The notes: generated by a model from the sequence alone, not told the origin. 64,000 nucleotides of DNA from Streptomyces venezuelae (GCF_008642295.1 NZ_CP029190.1:7113501-7177500), one strand, 5' to 3'; shown: positions 7,960 through 16,143, numbered from the stretch's first letter. A program made the numbers and translations.

Positions 7960-8366
7960 CGCTCCTCCGCCGACGGAAAACCCTCGGGAAACGGTGACAT
8001 GCATCACAGCAGGAACTCTGATCACGGAACCATTACGACCGCTCAGGTCTCGCCGACATCTCGGGATTTGTCGCTTGCGGCTCGACATTCCCCTATCCGG
8101 CGAAATGTCCACCCCGGGACGTGTGAAGGCGGGCGGCAACATGCCAGGTCAGGGAGATTCTGAAAGGTTGTCACGCACCATCTCGCGGGCGGCGGCGGAG
8201 CCTCCGGCACGACCGGACGCCCTTTTCAAGTCGGTGCGCCGGGACCCGCTGCGCAGGCTCGCAACGTGACTTGCCAGGCCATGACGCGGCTTCTAAGAAT
8301 GGCGGCCCGCCCGGCGCTCGAGCGGCACGGGCGACGACGCTTTGCAGACATCGAGTGAGGTCCCGC
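7960..8366. other. Intergenic region upstream of the CAP-domain gene
   Basis: About 400 bases with no convincing gene. It holds a GTGA-N6-TCAC palindrome at 7994-8007. A segment around 8070-8100 (TTGTCGCTTGCGGCTCGACA then CCCTATCC) could be a promoter but is weak. No riboswitch motif was recognised, although a long leader before the ATG at 8367 is possible. Confidence 0.4.
7994..8007. promoter_or_regulatory. Possible Crp-type binding site (GTGA-N6-TCAC)
   Basis: GTGACATGCATCAC has perfect four-base arms and the spacing of the CRP/FNR half-site consensus. Streptomyces Crp recognises a related motif, with a G where this site has A before the second half. It lies 370 bases ahead of the CAP-domain gene. 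One such site can occur by chance. Confidence 0.35.
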
Positions 8367-9167
8367 ATGCAGAAACACCGCAAGAAGACTCACTACCGGA
8401 AGATAGCCATCGGCGCAGTCGCGGTCGGCATCGTGGGCATACCCACGACCGCAATGGCATGCCTGGACTCTCAGGAATGGGGCGGCTCCCGGGCCGACAG
8501 CCGGCAGGACCTGCGCCCCTCCGCCAACACCTCCCCCCTGGGCGTGCAGATCCAGACGCCGCCGACGAGCCCGACGAGCCCGACGGGCCAGGAGGGCGAG
8601 CAGGGCCAGACCGTCGTCAACGACGGCCGTGACGGGACCTGGCCGACGGCCGGGCAGCCCACGCGCACCCCGCAGAAGCCGAGGCCCTCCACCGCGACCA
8701 CGAAGCCGGTCAAGCCGACGACGCCCAAGCCGCCGGCCCCGACCGCCACGAAGAAGCCCACGGCCACGGCCCCGGCGCCGTCCGTGCCGACCGGCGTGGC
8801 CGGCCAGATCGTGGACCTGGTCAACAAGGAGCGGGCCAAGGCCGGATGTTCGCCGCTCACGGCGAACGACAAGCTGACGACGGCCGCCCAGAACCACAGC
8901 AAGGACATGGCCGCCCACAGCAACATGTCGCACACCGGCTCGGACGGCTCCGACCCGGGCCAGCGCATCACCCGCGCCGGCTACACCTGGCGTACGTACG
9001 GGGAGAACGTCGCGTACGGCTACAGCACCCCCGAGCAGGTCATGACGGGCTGGATGAACAGCCCCGGCCACAAGGCGAACATCCTCAACTGCTCGTTCAA
9101 GGAGATCGGCGTCGGCCTCGCGCAGCCGAACTCCTACTGGACGCAGGTCTTCGGCGCGGCCCGCTGA
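8367..9167 (+). CDS. Secreted CAP-domain (SCP/PR-1-like) protein
   Basis: 266 residues. A signal peptide (KKTHYRKIAIGAVAVGIVGI) leads into a long Thr/Pro/Lys linker (about 60-140), typical of a wall-crossing stalk. The C-terminal CAP domain of about 120 residues contains DLVNKERAKAGCSPL, the HSKDMAAHSNMSH metal-site region, YGENVAYGYSTPEQVM and the closing GHKANILNCSFKEIGVG. CAP domains are secreted and bind lipids or act at the envelope; the bacterial role is unsettled. ATG 8367 has GAGTGAGG upstream. It stands alone after a 400-base non-coding region. Confidence 0.88.
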   Translation: MQKHRKKTHYRKIAIGAVAVGIVGIPTTAMACLDSQEWGGSRADSRQDLRPSANTSPLGVQIQTPPTSPTSPTGQEGEQGQTVVNDGRDGTWPTAGQPTRTPQKPRPSTATTKPVKPTTPKPPAPTATKKPTATAPAPSVPTGVAGQIVDLVNKERAKAGCSPLTANDKLTTAAQNHSKDMAAHSNMSHTGSDGSDPGQRITRAGYTWRTYGENVAYGYSTPEQVMTGWMNSPGHKANILNCSFKEIGVGLAQPNSYWTQVFGAAR

Positions 9168-9244
9168 CGCAGCCGCGGTCCGCCGCCGTAGCCCCGGCGC
9201 GCCGACCGCGTCGACGCCCGCTCCCATTAGGGAGATGATCGGGT

Positions 9245-10567
9245 ATGACCACATTTCCTCCTTCTGTGGTGCCGCGGCGCGCTCGGCTCTCGGCCCGGCT
9301 GGCCCTGGTCTGCGCCCTGGGCGCCCTGGTGGCGCTGGTGGCGGCGAGCGGACTGGGCGGTCTGTTCATCCTCGTGGTGGCGGCGGCCGGTGCGGTGCTC
9401 ACGGCCATGGGGACCTGGTGGGTCCTGTCCCACCACGGGGCGGTGCGGCTGGCCGGGGCTCTGCTCATGGTGGCCGCACCGCTGGCTGTCCTGATCATGT
9501 ACGCCCGGGCGGACCTGTGGCCCGCGGCGCTGACCGCCGTCGTGCTGTGGGGAGCCGCCCTGGTGTGTGCGGGGTCGGCGCTGCGAGGGGCGCGGCGGCC
9601 CGACCGCATGCAGGCGGTCGAGTCCGCCCCGCCCCGCCGCCCGGTACTGATCATGAACCCCAAGTCCGGTGGCGGCAAGGTCGGCCGGTTCGGCCTGGTC
9701 GAGAAGGCCGAGGCGCTGGGTGCCCGGGTCGTGCTGCTGGACACCGCGGTCAGGACGGACGTCGCCGCGATCGCCCGCCAGGCGGTGGCCGAGGGGGCGG
9801 ACCTGCTCGGTGTGGCGGGCGGCGACGGCACCCAGGCCCGGGTGGCCGAGGTGGCGGCCGAGCACGGCCTGCCGTTCCTGGTGATCTCCGCAGGCACCAG
9901 GAACCACTTCGCCAGGGACCTCGGCCTGGACCGCGACGACCCGGCCCGCTGCCTGGACGCGCTGGTCGAAGGGGAGGAGCTCAGGGTCGACCTGGGCGTC
10001 GTCGGCGGCCATGCCTTTGTCAACACGGCCTCGTTCGGCGTCTACGCGGAGGTCGTGCAGCGCCCGGACTACCGGGACGCCAAGGCGGGCTCGGCACTCG
10101 ACGCCATGCCCGACCTGCTGCTCGGATACGCAGGTCACCTGCTCGACGCGGTGACGGACCAGAGGCGTCTGGAGGACCAGCAGGCGCTGCTGATCAGCAA
10201 CAATCCGTACGCCACTCCCGAACCGATGGCAACGGGAGGCCGCCGGCCCCGGCTCGACCGCGGAGTGCTGGGTGTCGTCGGGATCCGGGTGACCAATGCG
10301 GCCCAGGCGGCCGACGTCGCACTCCGGGGTGCCCGGGCGGCCGGACTCCAGGTCCTGACCGCCCACCGGATCAGCATCGGAGCGGACGCGGAGACCATCC
10401 CGGTCGCGGTGGACGGCGAGGCCCTGACCATGCCGGTGCCCGTCATCTGCACCATCCGCCCGGGAGTACTGCGCGTACGGGTGCCCAAGGTCCGCCCGGG
10501 AGCCCCGGCGTCCTACCCGCCCGTGCGCTGGCGTGAGGTCGCCGTGCTGGCCTTCGGCCGGCCGTGA
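9245..10567 (+). CDS. Membrane-anchored diacylglycerol kinase / lipid kinase-like protein
   Basis: 440 residues. Residues 15-120 hold four or so hydrophobic segments (LALVCALGALVALVAA and following), then a cytosolic kinase catalytic domain begins at LIMNPKSGGGK with the nucleotide-binding GVAGGDGTQA loop and the later SAGTRNHFARDLGLD and VAVDGEAL segments typical of DAGK/YegS/sphingosine kinases. The likely reaction is ATP-dependent phosphorylation of a lipid alcohol at the membrane. ATG 9245 follows a GGGAGATG segment. It is upstream of, and may be co-transcribed with, the small amphi-Trp gene. Confidence 0.88.
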   Translation: MTTFPPSVVPRRARLSARLALVCALGALVALVAASGLGGLFILVVAAAGAVLTAMGTWWVLSHHGAVRLAGALLMVAAPLAVLIMYARADLWPAALTAVVLWGAALVCAGSALRGARRPDRMQAVESAPPRRPVLIMNPKSGGGKVGRFGLVEKAEALGARVVLLDTAVRTDVAAIARQAVAEGADLLGVAGGDGTQARVAEVAAEHGLPFLVISAGTRNHFARDLGLDRDDPARCLDALVEGEELRVDLGVVGGHAFVNTASFGVYAEVVQRPDYRDAKAGSALDAMPDLLLGYAGHLLDAVTDQRRLEDQQALLISNNPYATPEPMATGGRRPRLDRGVLGVVGIRVTNAAQAADVALRGARAAGLQVLTAHRISIGADAETIPVAVDGEALTMPVPVICTIRPGVLRVRVPKVRPGAPASYPPVRWREVAVLAFGRP

Positions 10568-10639
10568 CGATGCCCGCCCGGCCCGATGGCGTCACAATGA
10601 GCCTTAGCCGGTGGTGTTCGCAGCGGAGTGGAGACATCC

Positions 10640-10885
10640 GTGAAGGACCTCAAGTTTGAGCAGAAGAAATCCCTGTCCCGCCTGGAAGCCGCCGATCAGC
10701 TTGCCGCGCTGGCGGAGGCGCTGAGACACGGCGGCAACGCCGAGCTGGAATTCGGCCCCGGAACGCTGAGCATGCGGATCCCCGAAGAGATCCGCACCGA
10801 GGTCGAGGTCGAGGTCGGCGACGGCGAGATCGAACTGGAGATCGAACTCAAATGGCCTACCGCGCGGACCGAGGCCGGGGCGTAG
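10640..10885 (+). CDS. Amphi-Trp domain-containing small protein
   Basis: 81 residues, starting MKDLKFEQKKSLSRLEAADQ (initiator GTG at 10640, GGAG six bases upstream; an in-frame GTG at 10628 is less well placed). It has an amphipathic helix, a beta-rich acidic middle (RTEVEVEVGDGEIELEIEL) and a closing KWP tryptophan, which define the amphi-Trp family of unknown function. Such genes are widespread in actinobacteria and archaea. It overlaps the next membrane-protein gene by 34 bases, so the two are probably co-expressed. Confidence 0.82.
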   Translation: MKDLKFEQKKSLSRLEAADQLAALAEALRHGGNAELEFGPGTLSMRIPEEIRTEVEVEVGDGEIELEIELKWPTARTEAGA

Positions 10886-11385
10886 CGCGGGGGGCTTCCG
10901 GGGCCCCGGAAGCCACGAAAGCCCGCGGCGACTACACCGGCGCCGTCTACGGCTCGCTGCTCGCCGCCTCCGTGGTGGTCGGTGCCGGAACGCCGGGACC
11001 ATTCCCCAAGCTGCAACTCGTCATGCTGCTGCTGTGCACCGGTGTGGTGTTCTGGGCCGCACACGTCTTCTCCCGGCTCTTCGGGGTCCGGATCGTGGAA
11101 CAGCTGAGCTGGGCCACGGTCCGCCGGACGTGCCGGGAGGAGCGCCCGATCATCGAGGCCGCCGTCCCGCCGGCCCTTGCCGTGGTCGTCAGCCCGCTCT
11201 TCGGACTGGGGGAGCACGGGACGGTATGGCTGGCACTGGTGGTGGCTCTGGCCGGGCAGGTCGGCTGGGCGACCGTGGCCGCCAGCCGGGCCGGCGCCTC
11301 GCGCCGCCTGATGGTGATCGCCGGTGTGATCAACCTCCTCCTCGGATTGATCATCGTCGTGCTCAAGGTCGCCCTGCAGCACTGA
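10852..11385 (+). CDS. Integral membrane protein of unknown function
   Basis: 177 residues with four predicted membrane segments: GSLLAASVVVGAG, LQLVMLLLCTGVVFWAA, the AVPPALAVVVSPLFG to VWLALVVALAGQVG pair and LMVIAGVINLLLGLIIVVL. No catalytic motif is visible. The ATG lies inside the amphi-Trp gene, implying coupled translation. A partnership with the amphi-Trp protein is possible but only inferred from the overlap. Confidence 0.75.
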   Translation: MAYRADRGRGVARGASGAPEATKARGDYTGAVYGSLLAASVVVGAGTPGPFPKLQLVMLLLCTGVVFWAAHVFSRLFGVRIVEQLSWATVRRTCREERPIIEAAVPPALAVVVSPLFGLGEHGTVWLALVVALAGQVGWATVAASRAGASRRLMVIAGVINLLLGLIIVVLKVALQH

Positions 11386-11404
11386 GGGCCCCCGGCCGGC
11401 CCCC

Positions 11405-11692
11405 TCACAGAGCGCGGATGGCGGCCTCCAGATCCGGCCCGTACGACGCCCAGCAGCTCACCGAGCCGTCCTCGTGCAGATGCCCCATGTACCAGTCCCC
11501 GTCCTCGCGTACGAGGCACAGGTCGTGGAACGCAAGGACCGCGTCGGGGCGCAGGGGTGTGGCCTCGCCCTGTCCCGAGTCCTCGACGACGACCCGGTCG
11601 AGCGAGAGCGGCACCGCGCTCGGGACGCCCGAGACCGCGCGGAGCCGCTCAAGGCTCCATCCGTCCGGCAGCAGCGGTGATGAGATGGTCAT
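11405..11692 (-). CDS. Small hypothetical protein (95 aa)
   Basis: A compact acidic protein with no signal peptide or membrane segment. It contains the strands PLSLDRVVVEDSGQG, LCLVREDGDWYMGHLHEDG and SVSCWASYGPDLEAAIRAL. The alternating strand pattern suggests an alpha/beta fold and the ending resembles small immunity-type proteins, but no family is recognised. It converges on the membrane-protein gene with a 19-base gap and lies 31 bases downstream of the lipase stop, in the same direction. Confidence 0.6.
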   Translation of the reverse strand: MTISSPLLPDGWSLERLRAVSGVPSAVPLSLDRVVVEDSGQGEATPLRPDAVLAFHDLCLVREDGDWYMGHLHEDGSVSCWASYGPDLEAAIRAL

Positions 11693-11723
11693 CGGCTGAT
11701 CATCCCACGCCCGCCCCCGGACG

Positions 11724-12911
11724 CTACGGCGTGTGGAAGCGGACCTCCGGGTTGTCCGCCGAGGGGCCGTCCAGCAGCGGCTGCGGCACCCCCTTCAGCT
11801 GGAGGTCGAAGAAGGCCGCGACGTACTTCCTGGTCAGAGCGACGGAACGGGTACCGGACAACGGGACCTCGGGATCGGGCAGGCCCAGCTGTTCACCGAG
11901 GACCGGGAAGTCGGTGAAGGTGAAATGACCGGATCCCTCGACCGTCAGCCAGCGCTTCCAGCCGTCCAGCCGGCCGAAGTTCCCCGCCCAGTTCTCGTAG
12001 TGCTCGGGATCGTCCTCGGCCGTGCCCATCAGCAGGAAGGGCCGCCCGTCCAGACCGTTCTCGGGTACCGGAGTGAACAGGGTGCCGTCGAGATCGGCCC
12101 CGGCGCGGATCCGCCGGTCTGCGGCCATGGCAGCCGCCGTCCCGGCCCCGCCGATGGAATGCCCGGCCATGCCGATGCGCCGTTCGTCGATCATCCACGC
12201 ATGGCGCCAGGCCGGGTGACGGCCGGTGAGCCGGTCCAGCAGGAAGGAGACGTCCCGGGCGCGGCCGTCGCTGACCTTCCGGTAGTCCTCCTTCTCCTTC
12301 ATCTGCTCGCACGCCCGGCAGGTCAGCATCCGCCCGCCGGGGAACGCCACCCCGGACGCCTCGTACGCATGGTCCACCGAGGCCACCACATAGCCGCGGG
12401 AGGCCAGATCCTCGGCGAGCGCGGTCAGTGACGCCCGAGGCACCGTGAACCCGGGCGAGAGGACCACCAGCGGGAACCGTCCGACCCGCGGCAGCGCCCC
12501 CGCCCGCGAGGAGGACTTCGTGCCGGCGAGCACCTCCGGGGCGACCATCCCCTCCAGCCCGCGGTCCTCGATCAGCAACCGGGCCTCGTCGGTCCGCAGG
12601 TACCCCACGGGCGCCCCGGTACCGCGCCGCGCGGGGTACCGCAGGGTGACCATCAACTCCCGGGGCCCCGATGCCACCCACGGATCCGTCCGCTCCCGGT
12701 CCACCAGATGCAGCGTGTCCAGCCCGACACCGAACCGCCCCGCAGGCGCAGGCAGGCTCAGCACGGATTTCTCACCCACGGTGGAAGCGGTGGAAACGGC
12801 GGCAGCGGCAGGAGCGGACGCTGCTGCCGCTGCGGGACTCGCCGCCACACCGGCCAGCGGAACGGTCAAGGCAACAACGGCTGCGGCAAAGGCGGTTCGT
12901 GAAGAGTTCAT
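11724..12911 (-). CDS. Secreted lipase / PAF-acetylhydrolase-like esterase
   Basis: 395 residues with a signal peptide (AFAAAVVALTVPLAGVAASPA). The mature alpha/beta hydrolase shows FPLVVLSPGF (oxyanion region), the nucleophile elbow GMAGHSIGG, an acid candidate in AGADLDGTLF and the catalytic His in GSGHFTFTD. This is the arrangement of the streptomycete extracellular lipases related to platelet-activating-factor acetylhydrolases, which cleave short acyl esters. A CRAC motif (MLTCRACEQM) could bind metal or form a disulfide. ATG 12911 is chosen because the signal peptide starts there. Confidence 0.85.
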   Translation of the reverse strand: MNSSRTAFAAAVVALTVPLAGVAASPAAAAASAPAAAAVSTASTVGEKSVLSLPAPAGRFGVGLDTLHLVDRERTDPWVASGPRELMVTLRYPARRGTGAPVGYLRTDEARLLIEDRGLEGMVAPEVLAGTKSSSRAGALPRVGRFPLVVLSPGFTVPRASLTALAEDLASRGYVVASVDHAYEASGVAFPGGRMLTCRACEQMKEKEDYRKVSDGRARDVSFLLDRLTGRHPAWRHAWMIDERRIGMAGHSIGGAGTAAAMAADRRIRAGADLDGTLFTPVPENGLDGRPFLLMGTAEDDPEHYENWAGNFGRLDGWKRWLTVEGSGHFTFTDFPVLGEQLGLPDPEVPLSGTRSVALTRKYVAAFFDLQLKGVPQPLLDGPSADNPEVRFHTP

Positions 12912-13004
12912 GCACTCGAACCTATGCGCGCCCATCAGCCGCGGCGTCCTCACAACGAAGGACTCCACCTCTCATACCCCAGAGCCACGCCTCCCCCGGA
13001 AGTA

Positions 13005-14624
13005 TCAGGACACGAGGGGCTGCTCCTCCAGCTCCTTCAGCCGTACGGTGCACAGACCGCCCCGCTCGGCCTTGACCTCCGTCACCTTGAGCTGTGTGCC
13101 CGGCGAAAGGATGAACTCGTCCTCGTCGGTGAACGCGGAGAAATTGCGGATGCCCACGGCCCGGCGGGGCACCACCTCGAAGAGCGTCCGCTTGCCGCGG
13201 CTGCCGAGGAAGGCCCGCGCCACCCCGAGACTCGGCGTGCACGAGGACACGCCCCACCAGGTCACGGTCCGGCCGAGCGGGTACTGGGCGCGAAGGTCCA
13301 GCGACACCCCCCGCCACAAGGGCTCCGTGCGGGCGGGCAGCTGAGAGACCGCCGAGAACAGCAGCCGCAGATACGGGAGGTACGGAACCACCCTGGCCCG
13401 GTCCGGGGAGCGCAGGACTGCGTTGATCTCCCGGTAGAAGGCGGACTCACAGGTGTAGAGGTGGAGCGCGGCGATCGCCTCGGCGGACAGGCCGCCGGCC
13501 GCTTCGTCCGCCCGTCTCTTGCCGAACTCGTACGACCGTTTGACGTGCCGGTCGAGGCCCGACAGGAGGTCGGCGACCGGGCTGACGGCGTCCTGGAAGT
13601 CCCACAGGGGGGTGTCGAACACACCCGTGATCGCGGGGAGGACGAGCCCCTCGTCCTTGACGCTCGAAAGCCGTTCGAGGTAGAGCTGGTGCAGCTCCAT
13701 GGTGGACGCGATGAACGCGCCCATGCGCTCGGCGACGTCGGCCGTGTCCGCCCCGCCGCCCTCCGAGGACGACTCGTTCCACCCCTTGCTCGGCAGCCAG
13801 TCGATCTCGTCGGCGCCCAGGGACGCCAGAGCGTCGTTCACCATGCCGAAATGGTCGCCCTCGCAGAAGATGTCGCCCTGCGCCGCGGGGTTGGCGTGGT
13901 CGATGTGCCGGACCTCGACCTCGGGGTACTTCTTCTCCAGCCGGAGGACGACCTTCTTCAGACTGCGTGCATGAGCGCCCCACCAGGCGAAGACGACCCC
14001 GCGGTCCTCTTCGCCGGCGTTCTGCTTGGCCTTGAGGATGTCTTCGATGATCCGCTCGGCGACCGGACGCCAAAACGACGTGTGCCGGTCGGGCCCGGCG
14101 GACCCGCCACTGCCGGCGGTGAGTGCCGCGTTCAGCAGCAGGACGCCCTGCGTCAGCATCGCCTGGAACCACTCCGGCGGCTGGACGGTGTCCTGCTCTT
14201 TCAAGAGCGCCCGGATGTCCGCGATCGGGGTCTTCTTGGGTATGCCGTACTTCCACATCGCTGCTGCCTTGATGATGCAGCGGATGCTGACGACCCTGCC
14301 GAACTGGCTGTCCTTCCAGTTGTGGAAGGTGTTGTCGAACATGGCGATGCCGGTGGCGCTCTCCGGCCGCGGGTACGGGTTCTGACCGAAGACGACGACC
14401 TTCCACTGGTGCGGAGGGTGGGGCTTGAGCGCCTGGAAGGTCAGTTCGCGGACGGGGACGACATCCGGTGCCCTGCCCGGACCGATGTACGAGGCGGCGT
14501 CCGGCTGCGCCTCGATGACCGGCTTCAGCAGCGGAAGCCAGGGCTCTCCGCCCCCTTTGAACAGTTCGGCGAGGGCCAGCGGGTCATTCGGGTCGGGCAT
14601 GGCAGGGGTGTGGGAATCGCTCAT
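13005..14624 (-). CDS. Fusion: uracil-DNA glycosylase-fold domain plus mono-ADP-ribosyltransferase
   Basis: 539 residues. Residues 25-285 follow family-1 uracil-DNA glycosylase: VVVFGQNPYPRP (79-86, canonical GQDPYH), GVLLLNAALTA with the uracil-binding Asn165, VVFAWWGAHA (210-219) and HANP (243-246, canonical HPSP). The catalytic Asp is replaced by Asn82 while the His243 equivalent remains. Residues 300-539 form an R-S-E class ADP-ribosyltransferase: LWRGV (Arg438), TWWGVSSCT (Ser460-461) and the EDE motif (501-503) ahead of FILSPGT, which resembles eukaryotic arginine-type ARTs. The known ART reaction moves ADP-ribose from NAD to a target. The macrodomain gene lies 40 bases upstream, so writer and eraser are probably co-expressed. 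ATG 14624 has GGAG ten bases upstream. Confidence 0.85.
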   Translation of the reverse strand: MSDSHTPAMPDPNDPLALAELFKGGGEPWLPLLKPVIEAQPDAASYIGPGRAPDVVPVRELTFQALKPHPPHQWKVVVFGQNPYPRPESATGIAMFDNTFHNWKDSQFGRVVSIRCIIKAAAMWKYGIPKKTPIADIRALLKEQDTVQPPEWFQAMLTQGVLLLNAALTAGSGGSAGPDRHTSFWRPVAERIIEDILKAKQNAGEEDRGVVFAWWGAHARSLKKVVLRLEKKYPEVEVRHIDHANPAAQGDIFCEGDHFGMVNDALASLGADEIDWLPSKGWNESSSEGGGADTADVAERMGAFIASTMELHQLYLERLSSVKDEGLVLPAITGVFDTPLWDFQDAVSPVADLLSGLDRHVKRSYEFGKRRADEAAGGLSAEAIAALHLYTCESAFYREINAVLRSPDRARVVPYLPYLRLLFSAVSQLPARTEPLWRGVSLDLRAQYPLGRTVTWWGVSSCTPSLGVARAFLGSRGKRTLFEVVPRRAVGIRNFSAFTDEDEFILSPGTQLKVTEVKAERGGLCTVRLKELEEQPLVS

Positions 14625-14664
14625 TCTGGCGGAGCTCCGTGGTACTCGAGGGGCTGACCCCAGG

Positions 14665-15345
14665 TCAGCGACGGGCGGCGACGGGACGCTTGGGCGGCGT
14701 GATGCGGACCCGCTTCTCTTGGGGGGCGCTCTCGATGTCGTCGAGTTGCGCAACGATGGTGCTGCGCAGGTCGTCGTCATCCTCGAAGCGGTGCTCGGTG
14801 AACAACGTGTAGCCCGTCCACATCAGGTTGGCGCACACCCGGGCCGGGACCCCGCCGGTCCGGGCGCCCATGCCGACCAGGGCCACCGACCGGATGCTGC
14901 CCGGCGCCTCCTCGTTCTGCCGGTGGATCGCCTGGAAGGACGCGGCGCAGGCCAGCGCCACGTTCAGGGTCTCGCTCACGTTCTGCGCCGAGGTCTCCAT
15001 CGTCGGCGTCGAGATCAGAAACCCCGGGTTCGTCGCTCCGGACGGAACGCACACCGCACTGCCCACCGGAAGCCTTCCCGCGAACCGGTCACGGATCGCC
15101 CGCTGCACGCGCAGCTGTATACCCGCTCCCAGGTACCGCTTGATCACAGCATCCACCCCGCCGTCCATCCGCCCCCGGGAGTTGGTCGGGCTGACCCAGG
15201 CGTCGACCTCCTCGTCGAGGATCGACCCCGTGCGGATCTCGATCCCGGGGGTGTCGGCGAATGCGGCCCGCCACGCCTCCACCACGTCCGGGTTGACGTC
15301 GGTCAGCACTACCCTGAGCGGCTGCTGCTCGCGGTTCACGGTCAT
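14665..15345 (-). CDS. Macrodomain protein, predicted ADP-ribose binding or hydrolysis
   Basis: 226 residues. The macro fold is recognised by VDAWVSPTNSRGRMDGGVD (48-65; Asn55 and the GGVD loop bind the distal ribose), PVGSAVCVPSG in the middle and LVGMGARTGGVPARV (157-170), the second phosphate-binding loop. Macrodomains bind or remove ADP-ribose from proteins or nucleic acids. It is the first gene of a unit whose second gene carries an ADP-ribosyltransferase, so an antidote or eraser role is inferred, by analogy with DarT-DarG. ATG 15345 has AGGAG just upstream. The C-terminal 30 residues are charged and probably disordered. Confidence 0.85.
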   Translation of the reverse strand: MTVNREQQPLRVVLTDVNPDVVEAWRAAFADTPGIEIRTGSILDEEVDAWVSPTNSRGRMDGGVDAVIKRYLGAGIQLRVQRAIRDRFAGRLPVGSAVCVPSGATNPGFLISTPTMETSAQNVSETLNVALACAASFQAIHRQNEEAPGSIRSVALVGMGARTGGVPARVCANLMWTGYTLFTEHRFEDDDDLRSTIVAQLDDIESAPQEKRVRITPPKRPVAARR

Positions 15346-15427
15346 GACACTCCTGTCGAGAGGCGGTCCTTCCACTGCCCACGACGCTACCGCGGCCCAC
15401 TGACAACACAGCTCTGACCAGCGGCGC

Positions 15428-15442
15428 GTGACCCAGCGTCAC
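15428..15442. promoter_or_regulatory. Short inverted repeat upstream of the macrodomain gene
   Basis: GTGAC-CCAGC-GTCAC, with perfect five-base arms, lies 83 bases before the macrodomain start and just after the stop of the preceding minus-strand gene. It may be an operator for the ART unit or a short hairpin. Confidence 0.3.
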
Positions 15443-15454
15443 TGGCTCCGCCCG

Positions 15455-16012
15455 CTAGAAAGCCCACCGGGTGTGGGTGTAGACCCCGTCCTCCCGGCCG
15501 AAGCCGTACGCCGTGGTCGGGGCCACCGCGAACACCACCGCGTCCCCCTTCCGGAGCTCGTCCCCCAACCCGTGGAAGGTGCCCTCGGGCGAGGTGATGT
15601 GCGGCCCGTACTGCGTCTCGAACGCCGTGATGACCTCCTCCAGCGCCGCCGCATCGGCAACCGGCTCCGCCGTGCCCTCGACCACGAGGTCGAGTCCCTC
15701 GGTCAGCGAGTTGCCCCCGGTGGTCAGCGCGCAGTGGCCGTCATGGGCGAGGTTCTTCGCCTTCTGCTCGCCCTTCCCGGTGGAGAAGTACAGGACCCCG
15801 TCGTGCCAGGCGGCGATCACAGGGGTGACGTGCAGCCGGCCGTCGGGCCGGATCGTGGACGCCCAGAAGATCTCGGCGGCCTCCAGCTGCCGCTGGGCCT
15901 CGGCCCACTCGGTGGCCGTGACCTCGGCGGCACCCGGGCGGGGATTGAGCGCAGAGCTGTAACGGGCGTCGAGCTCGGTCGTGGGTTGCTTCGCGGTTCC
16001 CTGTACAGGCAT
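15455..16012 (-). CDS. Pyridoxamine 5'-phosphate oxidase-fold FMN/F420-binding protein
   Basis: 185 residues, split beta-barrel of the PNPOx-like family: IFWASTIRPDGRLHVTPVIA, LYFSTGKGEQKAKNL (cofactor phosphate-binding strand) and DLVVEGTAEPVADAAAL. Streptomycete members bind FMN, heme or F420 and reduce or sense small molecules; substrate unknown. The ATG at 16012 has a strong AAGGAGG site eight bases upstream. Its stop is 110 bases before the macrodomain start, so read-through into the ART unit is possible but not shown. Confidence 0.85.
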   Translation of the reverse strand: MPVQGTAKQPTTELDARYSSALNPRPGAAEVTATEWAEAQRQLEAAEIFWASTIRPDGRLHVTPVIAAWHDGVLYFSTGKGEQKAKNLAHDGHCALTTGGNSLTEGLDLVVEGTAEPVADAAALEEVITAFETQYGPHITSPEGTFHGLGDELRKGDAVVFAVAPTTAYGFGREDGVYTHTRWAF

Positions 16013-16043
16013 GGCGGGCCTCCTTCGGCCGGCGGAGCTCTTC

Positions 16044-16071
16044 GACCGGCGGGTGCCGCATCCCGCCGGTC
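16044..16071 (-). terminator. Hairpin terminator downstream of the Trp/Lys/His-rich gene
   Basis: GACCGGCGGG (16044-16053) pairs perfectly with CCCGCCGGTC (16062-16071) around an eight-base loop, and the stem can be extended by TTCGA/TCGAA across a small bulge. It lies between two minus-strand genes. Confidence 0.65.
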
Positions 16072-16143
16072 ATCGAACAAGCGGGCGAATCCAGCTGGTG
16101 GGTCCCTTCGCCGGTTCCGTAGGCCGTGCCGGCGATACGGACG

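Noticed and set aside
12445..14657. Plus-strand frames opposite the lipase and the UDG-ART gene
   Set aside because: No ribosome site or motifs; the minus-strand genes carry clear catalytic residues.
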